A stretch of DNA of 64,000 nucleotides from Halovibrio salipaludis (lineage in GTDB: Bacteria; Pseudomonadota; Gammaproteobacteria; Pseudomonadales; Oleiphilaceae), in contig NZ_NSKD01000002.1 in assembly GCF_002286965.1 (NCBI RefSeq), forward strand, positions 372,001 to 436,000, read 5' to 3'. This document shows positions 25,775 to 35,144 of this stretch, in pieces. Position numbers and translations under genes: made by a program. The notes under the pieces were generated by a model. It had not been told where the DNA came from. It saw only the letters and a program-made list of their open reading frames with translations, and did not search any database. Every line of letters begins with the position of its first letter. Positions within the stretch are counted from its first letter, which is position 1.

Positions 25775-26949
25775 TACTGCGTTACTCCATATTCATCGAG
25801 AATATCCCTTTGGTGCCGATTAATTAGAAGGTCCAACTGAGAATAAGCTTTCACAACGGGTTCGGATCTAAGGATTGGCCCTGTGGCCTGTTCAAGATCA
25901 ACGTTGTCATAGCTGGAGTTAATTTCTATTAACAAGGGTCCGTCCTCAGCAATCGCAATATCCATCCCAAGCAACCGATAACACTCAAAGTACCGTTGCA
26001 CATCTGACGCAAGGTCAACCACGTTCTCCCAGAAAGGAACTTCGACCCCCTCAAACATTATCTTGGAATCCGGATGCTCAAAGTAGAGCCGGCTTTTCCG
26101 GTCACTCCCCGTTTGACGCAGTTTCCCCTTCTTGGGATCAATTGGAACACAAAGTCCCCCTTGGCTCAGGTTATCAACCTTACTTTGGCCAGTTCCGAAT
26201 CGCATATAAGCACCAATAACCAAAACCTCATCATTATCCTGGAGTAGCGTGACAATTCGAACCGTGTTTGTGGATCCTGAAATCCGCGTGATGGCTGGAT
26301 GCTGCTGGATGAAGGATTGGACAATATAATTGCGTTCTGACAGCACTCCCTTGAGATCAATCTCAGTTTGCCCCTGAAGATACCGGATTTTGGCATCCTG
26401 TCTTTGGCAATATACGACGCCGCCACCACCTTTCCCGTCGACGGGCTTGATAATCAGCTCTGATAGGTTTTGGTGCAAATTGAACAATTCATCGACGCGT
26501 TCCTGGAAAGGCTCACTAGGTTTGATCTTTCCAAGAATACTCGGTGTCGGGATGTTCGCATGCTGGCACAGGGCATCTGTAATCCATTTATCCTTGAAGA
26601 GGATCTCATATTCCGGTGGTTGTACGACCCGTTGGAGCTTTTTCCGTTGATAGGGATCATAGTTGGAACCGTAATAATACTTCCACTCCGAACGCGGCTT
26701 TTCCCAGAGACGACAGGGACTGTAATTATCAGGGTAATACTTGAGCACGAAAAATATATAAAGAAAATCCAGCCACACACCGACTCTGGAACGTGTGCAG
26801 ATATCCCAGTTGATGTTCGAATAGCAGTAAGGAAGCGCCAGGAAACGGAGGCAGCGCCTTAGAATGGGAACGATATGATAGCCAATGGCATTAGCCCAAT
26901 GCGTAAGGTTTTCATACTGTGCCTCCAGTATTGATCGATTCGTTCTCAC
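25774..26949 (-). CDS. Sugar-transfer-associated ATP-grasp protein
   Basis: A 391-residue protein resembling the ATP-grasp family found next to glycosyltransferases (ATPgrasp_ST). FKDKWITDALCQHANIPTPS starts the conserved core, LIIKPVDGKGGGGVVYC is the nucleotide-binding Gly-rich loop, and MDIAIAEDGPLLIEINSS holds the metal-binding Glu and Asn. Such proteins are proposed to couple an amino acid or other carboxylate to a sugar or peptide. It overlaps the CapK-like gene by 4 bases and the glycosyltransferase by 1. The actual reaction is unknown. Confidence 0.82.
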   Translation of the reverse strand: MRTNRSILEAQYENLTHWANAIGYHIVPILRRCLRFLALPYCYSNINWDICTRSRVGVWLDFLYIFFVLKYYPDNYSPCRLWEKPRSEWKYYYGSNYDPYQRKKLQRVVQPPEYEILFKDKWITDALCQHANIPTPSILGKIKPSEPFQERVDELFNLHQNLSELIIKPVDGKGGGGVVYCQRQDAKIRYLQGQTEIDLKGVLSERNYIVQSFIQQHPAITRISGSTNTVRIVTLLQDNDEVLVIGAYMRFGTGQSKVDNLSQGGLCVPIDPKKGKLRQTGSDRKSRLYFEHPDSKIMFEGVEVPFWENVVDLASDVQRYFECYRLLGMDIAIAEDGPLLIEINSSYDNVDLEQATGPILRSEPVVKAYSQLDLLINRHQRDILDEYGVTQ

Positions 26950-28220
26950 GATCCAACTGCCCCCATTGCTGCACCACTATTAGTCGCATTAATCGTCTGA
27001 ACGAAATAGGACGTCTTCCCTTGCCGTTCCAACCCTGACTGTGTTTCTACTTTCACTTCATAACCTGCGCTACGTTGAATTGCCATCTCAATATCCTTGG
27101 CAACCGAGACGGTACCTTCCTTGGGCTCAGGGCTACACACTAATCCAAAGACCCCGGGTCGGACTTGGGTGACGACGAACTGGAACAGATCACCGTGTTT
27201 TTGCTGGTACTGATCAACCGCATAAGCGAATTCGACTGCATGGAATCGCTCATTTTCCGCCGTAAAAGCAAAGCGGTTACTCGTTCGTCCCTCAAGGAGA
27301 GAAATGATTTGAGTGCTCCCGAGACCCGGACAATCCACGGTACTGAGCTGGAGGATGTCGCCCAGTTCATAGCGCACCAGTGACTGACTGGACCGGGAAA
27401 CATCCGTCACCAGAGCCTGTTCCTCCGGGCCTGATTCTAATAGAAGCCACGGATTCACGAGATGGCGATGACCGGAGCGACATTCAAAGGCAATGATATC
27501 GAATTCCGACGCGCCATACTCCTCGTGCACGGGGCACCGGAAGATACGGCTCAGATGTTCTTTCTGGCTTGGGAGAATAGTTTCCGCCGTAACGATTACA
27601 CACTTCAGGCCTGGCACCATCTGCCCATTCTGCTTCAGCTGCCGTGCACACTCCATCAACAGGGAAGCGTAGCCATATAGGTAATCGGGGCGCCATTCGA
27701 TGAGCTCCTGGATTTCCTTTTCCAGATTACGGCCGGATGTATGGAATACGCGGCGGTTGAGCACGAAATTCTTTACTCGGCTCTTTAATCCCGTCTCAGG
27801 CCTTCCCCAGAGTCGCCCTTCCCTGTCCCCCACGCGGATGCCGCAGTGGCGGTAGCAGTAATCGCGAACGCCGAGCATACGCCCGAGTTCCTGGCGATTG
27901 AGCCAGATGCTGGTTGGGTCCCCGCTGCTGCCGGCGGTGTGGCGGTGGAATACGGCGGACTTGTTGGGCCTGGAGGCTGAGTGGCGGAATGCCTTCTTGG
28001 TGAGGATTGGAGCCGTCTTAAGCTCGGCGTACGTTTTCACCGGGTTGCCGTTTGCATCCCTCGGGGCCACTTTCTTCAGGATTGATTCGAGATATTCTTC
28101 CCGGGATTCCATGGCCCAGGCGCGTTCCACCGCTTTTCGCCAATAGCCTATGCGCAGGCCCATGGCCAGAAACAGGCTACGGGCGAGCAGGCACCGAAAG
28201 CTCCGGATGAGTCGCATCAA
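26946..28220 (-). CDS. CapK-like (phenylacetate-CoA ligase family) adenylating enzyme
   Basis: A 424-residue member of the CapK/PaaK branch of the ANL superfamily. HTAGSSGDPTSIWL (about residues 92-105) is the ATP-phosphate loop, and EEYGASEFDIIAFEC corresponds to the adenylate-binding motif. CapK proteins occur in capsule loci and are thought to activate a carboxylic acid for attachment to the polysaccharide. Coupled by 4-base overlaps to the GT4 gene before it and the ATP-grasp gene after it. The acid activated cannot be predicted. Confidence 0.82.
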   Translation of the reverse strand: MMRLIRSFRCLLARSLFLAMGLRIGYWRKAVERAWAMESREEYLESILKKVAPRDANGNPVKTYAELKTAPILTKKAFRHSASRPNKSAVFHRHTAGSSGDPTSIWLNRQELGRMLGVRDYCYRHCGIRVGDREGRLWGRPETGLKSRVKNFVLNRRVFHTSGRNLEKEIQELIEWRPDYLYGYASLLMECARQLKQNGQMVPGLKCVIVTAETILPSQKEHLSRIFRCPVHEEYGASEFDIIAFECRSGHRHLVNPWLLLESGPEEQALVTDVSRSSQSLVRYELGDILQLSTVDCPGLGSTQIISLLEGRTSNRFAFTAENERFHAVEFAYAVDQYQQKHGDLFQFVVTQVRPGVFGLVCSPEPKEGTVSVAKDIEMAIQRSAGYEVKVETQSGLERQGKTSYFVQTINATNSGAAMGAVGS

Positions 28221-29341
28221 CCAGCCACCTGTTGATAGATGTCACTGTAGGCGGTAGCCATGGCCCTTGAGGAATAGATCCGATGTACTTTTTGATACGC
28301 CTTTTGGACCTTATAACTTCTTGGTTCCTGATTTTTCAGGCATTCGTGCAGTGAATCCCTGATGCTTTCAGGGAATGGTTCCTGCACAATCCAACCATTT
28401 TCCCCGTTCTCCAGTACCTCAGGCATAGCGCCAACGGCCGACGCGATGACCGGCAGCTTCAGTGTCATGGCCTCAAGGAGGGTGATGGGAAGCCCTTCTG
28501 TCCGGGAGGGGATCACAAGGGCATCTGCCCTGGCCATGAGGGCTGGGACGTTCTCTTGGAATCCCGGCATCAGGACATCTGTGTCGAGGCTGTACTGTTG
28601 GACCAGAGATTCCAGCTCACCCCGCTGCTTACCCTCACCCACGACCAGGAGCCCTGCCTGGGGATAGTGATCTCGGATGGCCGCAAATGCTTCAATCAGG
28701 CGCTCAAACGCTTTCTCCCGGGAAAGACGGCCGACACCGAGTATCACGGGAGAGTGGGTGGAGAGGAAATGCCCCATGTCCGAAGCGGGTTCTTCCTCTG
28801 CCCGGCGCTCTATGTCGGCAATATCAACGCCGTTCGGGATGACATGGGCTTTCGACCCCTGGAGTACGGATTCAAGCTCCACTCTCATGGGTTCATTAAC
28901 CAGGATCACCCCCTGCATACGCCGTAATACCAACCGATCCATCAGTTCATACAGCCACATCTTCGTGAACCGGGGCGCACGCACATAGCCGTGCAGTGTC
29001 GCGACCAGGGGCAAGCGCATCCGGCGGGGCCAGATTCCAGCCAGAATATTGAATTTGTATCCATGGGAGTGCATCAGGTCATAGCCCTGCTCCCGGGCCC
29101 AGGTGATGATCTTCCGGGCTTCCGGTAGGTTTAACCCGGGCTTCATGCGCCACGGTGTTATCGGTAACCCCAGTCGACGCGCCTCGGCTTCCAGTGGTTT
29201 CTCCTCGATCGCCGGTTCCCCTGCGCTGAGAATCATGGGCTCAAGGCCCTGCTTGATCTGTTCGCTGACCAGCGCAAGCAACATCTTCTCCGCGCCATAG
29301 AGGCCACCGCTGTCGATCAGGTGGAGTACCTTCAGGCCCAA
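28217..29341 (-). CDS. GT4-family glycosyltransferase
   Basis: A 374-residue GT-B enzyme with textbook motifs: VLHLIDSGGLYGAEKML at the acceptor loop, HSHGYKFNILAG, VIPNGVDIADI, VGRLSREKAFERLI, and donor site PSRTEGLPITLLEAM. It begins directly after the GT2 gene's stop and ends in a 4-base overlap with the CapK-like gene. Similar enzymes are common in exosortase-linked EPS clusters; an exact subfamily is not assigned. Confidence 0.9.
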   Translation of the reverse strand: MGLKVLHLIDSGGLYGAEKMLLALVSEQIKQGLEPMILSAGEPAIEEKPLEAEARRLGLPITPWRMKPGLNLPEARKIITWAREQGYDLMHSHGYKFNILAGIWPRRMRLPLVATLHGYVRAPRFTKMWLYELMDRLVLRRMQGVILVNEPMRVELESVLQGSKAHVIPNGVDIADIERRAEEEPASDMGHFLSTHSPVILGVGRLSREKAFERLIEAFAAIRDHYPQAGLLVVGEGKQRGELESLVQQYSLDTDVLMPGFQENVPALMARADALVIPSRTEGLPITLLEAMTLKLPVIASAVGAMPEVLENGENGWIVQEPFPESIRDSLHECLKNQEPRSYKVQKAYQKVHRIYSSRAMATAYSDIYQQVAG

Positions 29342-30499
29342 CTACCCTTTCCTCGGATTCCAGATAACCTTCTTCTCCCCGCGCCAGAAGGCCGCTGCCG
29401 CCTTGTAGCAGGCAAAGTTGAGCAGCGTGAAGTAGTACGGGACACCGTAGACAGCAGGCAGGGACTGATTGCGTTCCTGGCGGCGGTGGCCGACGCACGC
29501 GAGGCCATAGAAGGCAACCTGGGCCCAGAACGCGAGGGTGTAAAAGCCGCCAGCGTCCGCCAGGATGGTGGAAACCAGTACAAGCACGGCCAGCGGAATG
29601 AAGGCGCCGTAGCGAAGTACCTTGTGTGAAATCAGCTGGAACGCGTAAAGCCCGTGTGTGAACGGGTTCAGCAGCTGGCGCATGTCGTACAGTGCCCAGA
29701 TGGCGCGCAGGGAAACGCGTACGCGCATGGCGAATTCACTCTCGGCGTCGTCCAGGGCCTCTTCCTTCAGCAGTGCTTCAGGCTCGTAAACCACGCGGTA
29801 GCCCTGCTCGGCCACTTTCAGCGGCTGTACGAAGTCCGGCAGCTGATCCGCGCTGAGCGGTACGTAGAGCGAGCGCCGCATGGCGTCGATGCCCCCGTCC
29901 ACACCCACGATGGAGCCCATGGCGGTTTCCTGGGCGCGGATCCAGTTCTCGTACTTCATGTAGGCGCTGCAGCCGTCGCCCATGAGGGCTCCGTCGGCCT
30001 GGGTGTAGACCATCTTGCCGGTGACGTAGCCCACTGTTGGGTCCGCGAAGTTACGCAGCAACTTGCGTACCGCATCCGGCGCCCATTCGGAGTTGGCATC
30101 CGAGAAAAGGATGACCTCGCCATTGGCCTCCGGGGCCAGGGTGTTGAGGCCGGCGGTCTTGCCCTGCCGTGGGCTCTGGCGGAAGAGCCGGATGGGGATA
30201 TCCGCGTTTTTCGCGATACGTTCAACGATGGCGTCGGTGTCGTCATCGGATTCGTCGGAGATGACAAGGATCTCAAGGCGGTCCTTTGGGTAATCCTGCG
30301 CCAGCTTATTCTCCAGGGTGGCGGCGATGCAGTCGGCCTCATTGTAGGCGGCGATGAGGATGGAGGCCGTGGGCTGGTAGTGGTTGTCGGCCTTTACATC
30401 CCGATCCCGGAGCTGGGCCAGGAGCCAGGTCAGTGCGGGGTAGCCTGTGTAGATGTAGGCGACCAATAAGGCTGAAAGCCAGAAGAGGAATTCGAGCAT
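29342..30499 (-). CDS. Membrane-bound family 2 glycosyltransferase
   Basis: A 385-residue processive-type GT2: an N-terminal membrane helix (LEFLFWLSALLVAYIYTGYP), a GT-A core with ASILIAAYNEADCI, DESDDDT and DxD-bearing ILFSDANSEW, then two or three C-terminal membrane segments. The start at MLEFLFW is chosen because a 9-residue longer frame would overlap the upstream deacetylase gene. It lies within the block of conserved exosortase-associated EPS genes. It probably extends or modifies the lipid-linked chain at the inner membrane. Confidence 0.86.
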   Translation of the reverse strand: MLEFLFWLSALLVAYIYTGYPALTWLLAQLRDRDVKADNHYQPTASILIAAYNEADCIAATLENKLAQDYPKDRLEILVISDESDDDTDAIVERIAKNADIPIRLFRQSPRQGKTAGLNTLAPEANGEVILFSDANSEWAPDAVRKLLRNFADPTVGYVTGKMVYTQADGALMGDGCSAYMKYENWIRAQETAMGSIVGVDGGIDAMRRSLYVPLSADQLPDFVQPLKVAEQGYRVVYEPEALLKEEALDDAESEFAMRVRVSLRAIWALYDMRQLLNPFTHGLYAFQLISHKVLRYGAFIPLAVLVLVSTILADAGGFYTLAFWAQVAFYGLACVGHRRQERNQSLPAVYGVPYYFTLLNFACYKAAAAFWRGEKKVIWNPRKG

Positions 30500-30501
30500 G
30501 G

Positions 30502-31383
30502 TCAGGTTTGATCGCGTGCGGAGCACGCTCCTACGGGGGTGGTTTCGTTCCGGGTCAGGACGTCGGTGACGGTTGTGAAATCGAAATCCTGGAGGAGACT
30601 TTCAAGGCGGGCCTCGCACTTCTCCAGGTTGTTGTAGTGGCGGAATTTCGAGAACCAGCTGACGTTGAACCGGGGCTGGCCGGGGTCAATCTCCCAGGGG
30701 TGCAGGTAGAAGATGAACGACCGGCCCTGGCGGTTGAGCGAGCCCAGGCCCCAGCGGCTGAACCAGTACGGGAACAGGCGGAAGTAGCCGCCGCCGGCAA
30801 TGGGCACGGTGGTGCTGCCGAACTGCAGGGTGCTCAGGGGGAACTCGACCAGCTCATGGCCCTTGTCCGTGGTCAGGCGGTACGGCCAGCGTGAGGTGCC
30901 GGGCATGCCGTAGCGGTCGTGGCGCACGGGGAAGATCGATGAATCCCAGGTGAAGCCGCTCTCGGCCAGGATGTCCAGGGCCCAGCGTGATTCGTTGGTG
31001 ATGGAATAGCTGGCGGCACGGTAGCCGGTCACTGGCTGGCCGGTGATGTCTTCCAGGAGGTGCTTGGAGCGGACGGTCTCCTCGCGAAAGACCTCCGGCG
31101 TCTGGTTATAGACCAGCTGGTGGCTGTAGCCATGGCTGGCGATCTCGTGGCCCGCATCCGCGATACGCCGGATCAGCGCTGGTGACCGGTCCGCCACCCA
31201 GCCAAGCACGAAGAAGGTGCCACGAGCGTGGTGGGCATCGAACAGCTCCAGGATGCGGTCCGTATTGGCCTCGCACCGGTATTCCGTATTCGGCCAGTCG
31301 TCCGGGCTGATGGCTTCGGAGAGCGCCGCTACATGGAAGTAGTCTTCCACGTCGATGGTCAGGGCATTGGGTGTTGGGGTCAT
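30502..31383 (-). CDS. XrtA-system polysaccharide deacetylase (DUF3473)
   Basis: A 293-residue deacetylase of the subgroup with a C-terminal DUF3473 domain, a marker of exosortase A EPS clusters. The NodB core has LTIDVEDYFHVAA (metal Asp in the first strand), ASHGYSHQLVYNQTP (His motif) and GYRAASYSI. The tail YLHPWEIDPGQPR precedes a short DUF3473-like end. Three bases separate it from the TIGR03016-like gene. The likely role is removal of N-acetyl groups from the EPS. Confidence 0.9.
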   Translation of the reverse strand: MTPTPNALTIDVEDYFHVAALSEAISPDDWPNTEYRCEANTDRILELFDAHHARGTFFVLGWVADRSPALIRRIADAGHEIASHGYSHQLVYNQTPEVFREETVRSKHLLEDITGQPVTGYRAASYSITNESRWALDILAESGFTWDSSIFPVRHDRYGMPGTSRWPYRLTTDKGHELVEFPLSTLQFGSTTVPIAGGGYFRLFPYWFSRWGLGSLNRQGRSFIFYLHPWEIDPGQPRFNVSWFSKFRHYNNLEKCEARLESLLQDFDFTTVTDVLTRNETTPVGACSARDQT

Positions 31384-31386
31384 GGG

Positions 31387-32700
31387 TTACCTGAGGTTGT
31401 AACGGACGCCGAACTGGATCCAGTTTTCGTCGTATTCACGAGCGCCCGGGAGTTCGGCGGACTGGGTCTCGTGGCCAATGCTTGCACTAAGGGTCAGGTC
31501 CCGCGTCCGCTGATAATCCAGCCCGAGCTGGGCCCGCACTGTGTCGCGCTCATCCTCGCTGTTCTGGCCGAACGTCTCACGGGCAAACCCCGCGCTGCCC
31601 TGCCCTGTGAGGTTCTGCATGAGCCGGTGGCTGACGGAGAGCTCGCTGCTGAGGCGTTCCTCGGTGGTTCCGGATGCCTCGTAGTCGGACTCGGTTGCGG
31701 AAACACTGAGATCGCTCCGGGTGCGCTCCGTCCACTGCTGCCCCGCCCCAACCGTGAAGGCTGTGACAACAACGGCGGAGGTCTGGGTCAGGTTAAAATC
31801 CAGGCCTGGGATCCGCAGGTCGACCTCGGAAGAAACGTCCGTTATGGAACGCCGGAACTCGGCGAAGGCGCTGGTACCCTGCCCCCATTGGTGGCGGTAC
31901 GCCAGCTGACCGGTAGCGCCTTCCGTATCGTTCACGAGCGGGCCCTGTTCGCTCTCCAGCCAGGAGTAACCCAGCTCGCCGCTCCAGGAGCCGTTGCCAC
32001 GCTGCCAGTTGAAGAAGCCATTGGCGCTGCGGCGCACCAGTTCCTCTTCGGTCTGACGATAATCAATGTTGCTCTGGCTGGCGGCGAGTCCACCATTCAG
32101 GTTACGGGTGAACAGGTGCTGCCAGCGGCCGGTGGTGACGACGCGGTCGCTGTCATCCTCGGTGGATTCCTGGAAGCGGGTCATCTGGTATTCCATATCC
32201 AGAGTGAGGGTATCCCGGCGGCTGGGATACGCAATGAAACTCGGCCCGGTTGCAAGGAAGTTGCGGCGTTCCCGGTTGTTCGGGGAATCAGGAGCCTGGG
32301 TAGTGGTGCGAACGTCACGGATGCTGCCACGCGCGCTCCAGCGCACGTTGCGGTTGGGCTGGCAGTTGCCGGAGGCGTCCAGGTCCGCGCTTACCTCATC
32401 GCTGTTAGTCCCCCGCTGGTAGGTGACAAACGCCATGTCGCCTCCAATCGCGGCTTCACAGGTTCCCGGCCCGGTCTGCTTGTTGATCCCGATCCCAACC
32501 CGGTGCTCGAAGTCTTCCTCTTCGCTACCCGAGGCGCGCTTATCAATGTTGTCCGAGTACCGGGTGTTCGCGAACACGTCCACGGTGGCGGGATCCGCCC
32601 ACGCTACCGCCATGGGCCACAGTGTGAGGACTGCACCGAAAAGCGTTCTGATTGTTCCGTTCCTCCTTGAACCGGGACCGTTTAGGGTCCGATCAGGCAT
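31387..32700 (-). CDS. TIGR03016-like PEP-CTERM-system outer-membrane beta-barrel protein
   Basis: A 437-residue exported protein. After a basic start there is a hydrophobic stretch (TLFGAVLTLWPMAVAWA), then many alternating amphipathic strands rich in Thr, Arg, Gln and Glu, ending with an aromatic-type C-terminus (WIQFGVRYNLR) typical of outer-membrane barrels. Size, composition and position between the DUF3473 and tyrosine-kinase-like genes match the TIGR03016 family of exosortase A loci, thought to be the EPS outer-membrane component. The role is from context, not from motifs. Confidence 0.85.
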   Translation of the reverse strand: MPDRTLNGPGSRRNGTIRTLFGAVLTLWPMAVAWADPATVDVFANTRYSDNIDKRASGSEEEDFEHRVGIGINKQTGPGTCEAAIGGDMAFVTYQRGTNSDEVSADLDASGNCQPNRNVRWSARGSIRDVRTTTQAPDSPNNRERRNFLATGPSFIAYPSRRDTLTLDMEYQMTRFQESTEDDSDRVVTTGRWQHLFTRNLNGGLAASQSNIDYRQTEEELVRRSANGFFNWQRGNGSWSGELGYSWLESEQGPLVNDTEGATGQLAYRHQWGQGTSAFAEFRRSITDVSSEVDLRIPGLDFNLTQTSAVVVTAFTVGAGQQWTERTRSDLSVSATESDYEASGTTEERLSSELSVSHRLMQNLTGQGSAGFARETFGQNSEDERDTVRAQLGLDYQRTRDLTLSASIGHETQSAELPGAREYDENWIQFGVRYNLR

Positions 32701-33589
32701 TCAGTATGGCTCCGACGAATTTGTTGGGGTCGATGCCCCCAACGGCGTTTTCCACCTGGGTGGTGGTGACCTTGCCGTGGGGAACCACGAGCATGGTGTA
32801 ATCACAGAGTTCGGTAAGGATCCGGGCATCCGGAGAATCCGCGATGCTGGCCGTATCCAGGATGATGAACCGGTCCGGGTAACGCTCACGGATGGCGTGG
32901 ATGAATTCCTCCATCCGCCAGCTGGTGAAGAATTCCGAGGGCGATTCACGCCGACTGCCTGCGGGAATCAGGCGCAGGCGGGGAATCCCCGTCGGATAGA
33001 TGATTCGGCCAATGTCGTATTCCGGGTCCTCGATGAAATCCGTCAGACCAGCGTCCGGCATGATGTCCAGCAGCGAATGCAGGCTCGGGTAGCGCAGGTT
33101 GCAGTCCACCAGCAGCGCGGTCTTGGACTGGTCGAAGGCAAAGGCCGCCGCCAGGTTGATCGCCACAAACGAGGCGCCGGCACCCTCCTCTGCTCCAGTC
33201 ACCACAAGCGAGAAGTTGGCGTTGTTGCTGACTTCCAGAAGCTGGGTCCGCAGCTGACGGAAGCGGTTCACCAGGTTTCTGTCCGGCGATTCGGGATAGA
33301 TGATGCGCCGCTCATCCAGATCATCCCGGTTCAGGCGCCGGGGTTCCTGCATGTTGGTGATCTGCTTGCTGGCCTGGATCTTCTCCGTGAGGTCACCCCG
33401 CCGACTGACCAGTTCATGGCCGTCACTGGTGGTGCCATGGCTCTGGCGCCTCGCGTGGGGGCCGCCATCGCCCTTTGCGGTGGCATCCGGCGGTACCCGG
33501 TCAAAATGGGCATCCTTCCCCGGTTCGCCTTCCGTCCTCGGTGCCAGATCCCGGTCCTGATCGCCGGACCCCTGCCCTGATTCGCTCAT
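32693..33589 (-). CDS. BY-kinase-like ATPase of the XrtA system, Walker A lysine missing
   Basis: A 298-residue CpsD/CapB-type protein. The P-loop region reads GAEEGAGAS (132-140), so the normal GxGK[ST] lysine is Ala139 (codon GCC at 33173-33175). Walker A' is ALLVDCNLR with Asp162, and Walker B-like is FIILDTAS. The C-terminus ends in ILNA without the Tyr cluster used for autophosphorylation. The first 100 residues are long, polar and low-complexity. Position between the chain-length protein (4-base overlap) and the outer-membrane protein (8-base overlap) fits the XrtA tyrosine autokinase, but this copy may be a pseudo-kinase acting structurally. Confidence 0.85.
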   Translation of the reverse strand: MSESGQGSGDQDRDLAPRTEGEPGKDAHFDRVPPDATAKGDGGPHARRQSHGTTSDGHELVSRRGDLTEKIQASKQITNMQEPRRLNRDDLDERRIIYPESPDRNLVNRFRQLRTQLLEVSNNANFSLVVTGAEEGAGASFVAINLAAAFAFDQSKTALLVDCNLRYPSLHSLLDIMPDAGLTDFIEDPEYDIGRIIYPTGIPRLRLIPAGSRRESPSEFFTSWRMEEFIHAIRERYPDRFIILDTASIADSPDARILTELCDYTMLVVPHGKVTTTQVENAVGGIDPNKFVGAILNA

Positions 33590-35121
33590 TCAAGCACTCC
33601 TGTCATCTTCAGGAACACGACGGCTCCATATGCACTGCCGACCAGAATCACACAGACGACCATGACAAAGTAGCCTCGCTTCTCCCGTCGCCGCTCATAG
33701 GGCGTACGGACCTGTGGGATGCTTCCAAGAAGAGGAATCTCCAGGGCATCCCGGAGCTGCTCCGTACTCCGCACCCGCGGATCGATCTGAAGGACGCCCA
33801 CCAGAAGCCCCAGGGGTGCCATCAGCCCCAGGAGCCAGCCAACGGAGGCAAAGGTCTCAAACTGGAGCCCTGAGGGATTGAGTGGGTACCGTGCCTGTTC
33901 GTGGACCTGAAAAGACAGGCCCTGTCCCTCAACATCCAGGTGCATGGAAACCCGCGCCCGTTCACGCCGTTTCAGCAGATCGTTGAAGATCTCACGGTTT
34001 ACCTGAAGGTCACGTGTCAGTTCGGACCGTTCGGCTTTGTTCTCCTGGATCTTTTCCATTCGGTCTTCCTGGGCACTCAGACGCCGCTGGAGCGCGCTGA
34101 TGCGCGTCCGCAACGATTCCTGACGGGTCTGCGTGCGCGAAAGGTCGGTCTTGAGCTCCTGATAAACGGGGTTGAACATGAGCCCGCCTTCGCCGACCGG
34201 CTCAACCTGTCCCAGCTGACTGTTGGAACGGCGTTCCTTGAGCTCCTCGATCTGACGTTCCAGGCTGACCACGTCCGGGTAGGAGTCCTCATACCGCAGC
34301 TTCAGCTCATCCAGGCGGTCCTCCATACGGCTGATACGCTCCGTGAGAGGACCCGCGGCTGCGTTCCCCTGGCTGCCCGAACCATTATTGCTGGTAAGTG
34401 ATTCGATCTGCTGTTTCAGAGAGCGTTCCTGGGCTTCCAGCTCCTCAAGCTCCAGCTCAGCCGATTCGATATCATTGCGGATGCTGGCCATCCGGGAGTT
34501 GGCTTCCTGCTCGGTACCTTCAACATTACGCGAGAGGAACTCCTTGAGCTTCTGTTCGGTGTCGCTGATCTGCTGCTCGTAGGACTTCACCTGTTTGTCG
34601 ATGAACTCATAGGCACTGCGGCTTTCCTCACGCTTGCGCCGGTTGGTTTCCTCAAGGAACAGCTGGCCCAGCCGCTGCGCAATCAGATACACCTCCCTGG
34701 GATCTGTGTCCTGATACCGGATGGACAGGTAGCTGTCTCCCTGGGCCACCACGCTGATGTTGCTTCTGAGCCTTGAATACAGCCCTTCGAGGCGCTCAGT
34801 GGACATCTGGCTGATATTCTCCTTGAAGATGCGCTCGGACTTCAGCAGGCGCTCGAGCACACGACGTGAATACAGCAGCTCCCTCGCCGAGGACGCCTGG
34901 TCGGAAATACCGGTAATTTCCGCTGACCCTTCCATAAGTGGTCGGATGATGTTGCTGTTGTCCACGAAGATGACCACTTCCGAGCGGTACTGGTATGGGT
35001 AGACAAACCCAACAGCGAGAACCGCAAAGCTCACCAGTGCGAAAAGCCCCACCGCCGCCCAGCGATAGTTACGGAGCTCGCGCAGCACTTCAAAGGGCAG
35101 ACGTGACAGTGGCAATGCCAT
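33586..35121 (-). CDS. XrtA-system chain-length determinant (Wzz/PCP family)
   Basis: A 511-residue polysaccharide co-polymerase. A first membrane helix lies near residues 24-44 (WAAVGLFALVSFAVLAVGF). A long periplasmic part from about 170 to 390 is strongly coiled-coil (Glu/Gln/Arg/Leu-rich heptads). A Pro-rich segment (ARYPLNPSG) precedes the hydrophobic region about 425-445, and there is a final hydrophobic segment at the C-terminus. It regulates polymer length with the Wzy-like protein and links to the export lipoprotein. It overlaps the kinase-like gene by 4 bases, a typical Wzz-Wzc-type pair. Confidence 0.9.
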   Translation of the reverse strand: MALPLSRLPFEVLRELRNYRWAAVGLFALVSFAVLAVGFVYPYQYRSEVVIFVDNSNIIRPLMEGSAEITGISDQASSARELLYSRRVLERLLKSERIFKENISQMSTERLEGLYSRLRSNISVVAQGDSYLSIRYQDTDPREVYLIAQRLGQLFLEETNRRKREESRSAYEFIDKQVKSYEQQISDTEQKLKEFLSRNVEGTEQEANSRMASIRNDIESAELELEELEAQERSLKQQIESLTSNNGSGSQGNAAAGPLTERISRMEDRLDELKLRYEDSYPDVVSLERQIEELKERRSNSQLGQVEPVGEGGLMFNPVYQELKTDLSRTQTRQESLRTRISALQRRLSAQEDRMEKIQENKAERSELTRDLQVNREIFNDLLKRRERARVSMHLDVEGQGLSFQVHEQARYPLNPSGLQFETFASVGWLLGLMAPLGLLVGVLQIDPRVRSTEQLRDALEIPLLGSIPQVRTPYERRREKRGYFVMVVCVILVGSAYGAVVFLKMTGVLE

Positions 35122-35144
35122 TTATGATTACCTCCAGTGGCGCA

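Noticed and set aside
31228-32670. A 480-codon open frame on the plus strand
   Set aside because: It is fully antisense to the TIGR03016-like gene, which has a signal peptide and coupled neighbours; the frame has no recognisable domain and reflects GC-rich codon bias.
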